Source: Akkermansia muciniphila
GTDB taxonomy: Bacteria; Pseudomonadota; Gammaproteobacteria; Burkholderiales; Burkholderiaceae_C
Assembly: GCA_943327015.2 (NCBI GenBank)
Contig: CALPVM020000146.1
Span: 1-6,372, forward strand
Direction of reading: 5' to 3'
Length of the DNA: 6,372 bases
Position numbers and translations under genes: made by a program. This document shows, piece by piece, positions 6,046 through 6,372 of this stretch. Position 1 is the first letter of the stretch. Each line of letters starts with the position of its first letter. The notes below the pieces were generated by a model. It made no database searches. It saw only the letters and a program-made list of their open reading frames with translations, and was not told the origin of the DNA.

Positions 6046-6067
6046 TGCATGTATTAGTCCAATACAT
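6042..6067. repeat. Direct repeat CCAATRCAT
   Basis: CCAATGCAT (6042-6050) and CCAATACAT (6059-6067) are 9-bp direct repeats, identical at 8 positions, spaced 17 bp start to start. One copy overlaps the predicted rpsO -35 box; the other contains one arm of the 19-bp dyad. Confidence 0.5.
6049..6067. promoter_or_regulatory. 19-bp dyad just upstream of the rpsO -35 box, possible operator
   Basis: ATGTATT-AGTCC-AATACAT is a perfect inverted repeat of 7 bp arms around a 5-bp centre. It ends 3 bp from the predicted -35 hexamer. The size and symmetry suit a dimeric DNA-binding protein, but I recognise no specific regulator. It could also be chance in A+T-rich DNA or a remnant of the adjacent insertion. 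Confidence 0.4.
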
Positions 6068-6108
6068 TCCATTGCTTATGGCTATTGTCCGCCTTTGATA
6101 GGGAAAGG

Positions 6109-6332
6109 TCATGTGACTTCACCATGATCAAACCGGTTGGCTCCACACCAGACTGAAAGCATGAATTGGGTGATGAGTTGCTCGGGGCATAACCCCTATT
6201 GCTGCGGGGTTGAGGTAACCCGGCACCGGCTAACGCTTGGTCAAACTCCATGTGGTCAAGCATGCGTTTCATCAGCGCCATACCGCCCCATGCAGTGATC
6301 TCTTTGTCGCTAAACCGAAGTTCAAAGTTCAT
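6109..6332 (-). pseudogene. IS1380-family transposase, frameshifted N-terminal fragment
   Basis: The first 50 residues (start MNFELRFSDKEITAWGGM, then MKRMLDHMEFDQAL and SNRGYAP) match the N terminus I know from IS1380-family transposases, which are normally about 430-460 residues. After NRGYAP (codon 50, 6183-6185) the family continuation EQLITQFMLSVWCGANRF, then DHGEVT, is found in the neighbouring frame from 6183 to 6112. A single base has therefore been lost within 6181-6188. In that frame a TGA (6109-6111) follows GEVT at once, and I recognise no transposase sequence beyond it. The original frame instead runs on to a stop at 6054 with unrelated residues. The DDE catalytic domain is absent. 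The family call is from memory of its N-terminal motif; IS4-like relatives are the main alternative. Confidence 0.8.
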
Positions 6333-6372
6333 ACAGCACCTTGCACTGAATTCGTGATGTACTAATTTATCC
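6109..6372 (-). mobile_element. Remnant of an IS1380-type insertion sequence (5' end only)
   Basis: The recognisable element consists of the beginning of the transposase gene plus up to 40 nt upstream of it, running to the window edge. The side towards rpsO ends abruptly where transposase similarity stops, near 6109-6112, and no matching opposite terminus is visible there. The outer terminal inverted repeat, if it survives, lies in 6333-6372 or beyond the window; I cannot place it. The element is non-functional. Confidence 0.7.

Noticed and set aside
6181..6188. Programmed frameshift in the transposase
   Set aside because: There is no slippery heptamer, and the shifted frame reaches a stop after 24 residues, so a simple inactivating deletion explains it better.
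6048..6372. Loose inverted similarity between 6048-6062 and 6358-6372 (11 of 15 positions) as terminal inverted repeats of an internally deleted element
   Set aside because: The match is short and A+T-rich, it lies beside the rpsO promoter, and the ends lack the CCT start I associate with IS1380-family termini. It is too weak to claim.
1..6372. CRISPR array, toxin-antitoxin, defence or prophage module
   Set aside because: No repeat-spacer pattern and no small gene pair exist; essentially all coding space is taken by housekeeping genes and the IS remnant.

Overview
The window is a stretch of ordinary bacterial chromosome in which every gene lies on the minus strand. Read in the direction of transcription (high to low coordinates), the order is: degraded transposase fragment, rpsO, pnp, tpiA, secG, tRNA-Leu(GAG), nuoA, nuoB, nuoC and the first 122 codons of nuoD. 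This gene order and the protein sequences point to a betaproteobacterium of the order Burkholderiales. The NuoB, NuoC and NuoD sequences look most like the Comamonadaceae type, for example NuoC ending in NYGGLH and NuoD with GSHGNDCG. By eye the base composition is near 50% G+C, low for that family. The taxonomic call rests on remembered family sequences, not on a search.

Region by region: positions 6109-6372 hold the 5' part of an IS1380-type transposase gene, broken by a one-base frameshift and cut off after about 74 residues. Positions 5903-6108 hold the rpsO control region: a 19-bp dyad, a promoter with a perfect TATAAT box, and a leader of about 107 nt that can fold into three consecutive hairpins before the Shine-Dalgarno sequence. 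rpsO (ribosomal protein S15) ends at a strong intrinsic terminator at 5582-5615. A pnp leader of about 170 nt follows, then pnp (polynucleotide phosphorylase). After a 61-nt gap come tpiA (triose-phosphate isomerase) and, 34 nt later, secG (Sec translocon subunit). tRNA-Leu(GAG) lies between secG and the nuo operon. A hairpin separates the tRNA from nuoA, and nuoA-nuoB-nuoC-nuoD follow with gaps of only 4, 8 and 12 nt.

Functionally these are housekeeping genes: translation (S15, tRNA-Leu), RNA turnover (PNPase), glycolysis (TpiA), protein export (SecG) and respiratory complex I (NuoA-D, the proximal membrane subunit and the peripheral-arm subunits around cluster N2 and the quinone site). I found no defence, secretion-effector, CRISPR or prophage system and no convincing undescribed protein system. 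The observations most worth a second look are non-coding: the dyad and structured leader of rpsO, the structured pnp leader with a CsrA-like ribosome-binding site, and the hairpin between tRNA-Leu and nuoA.
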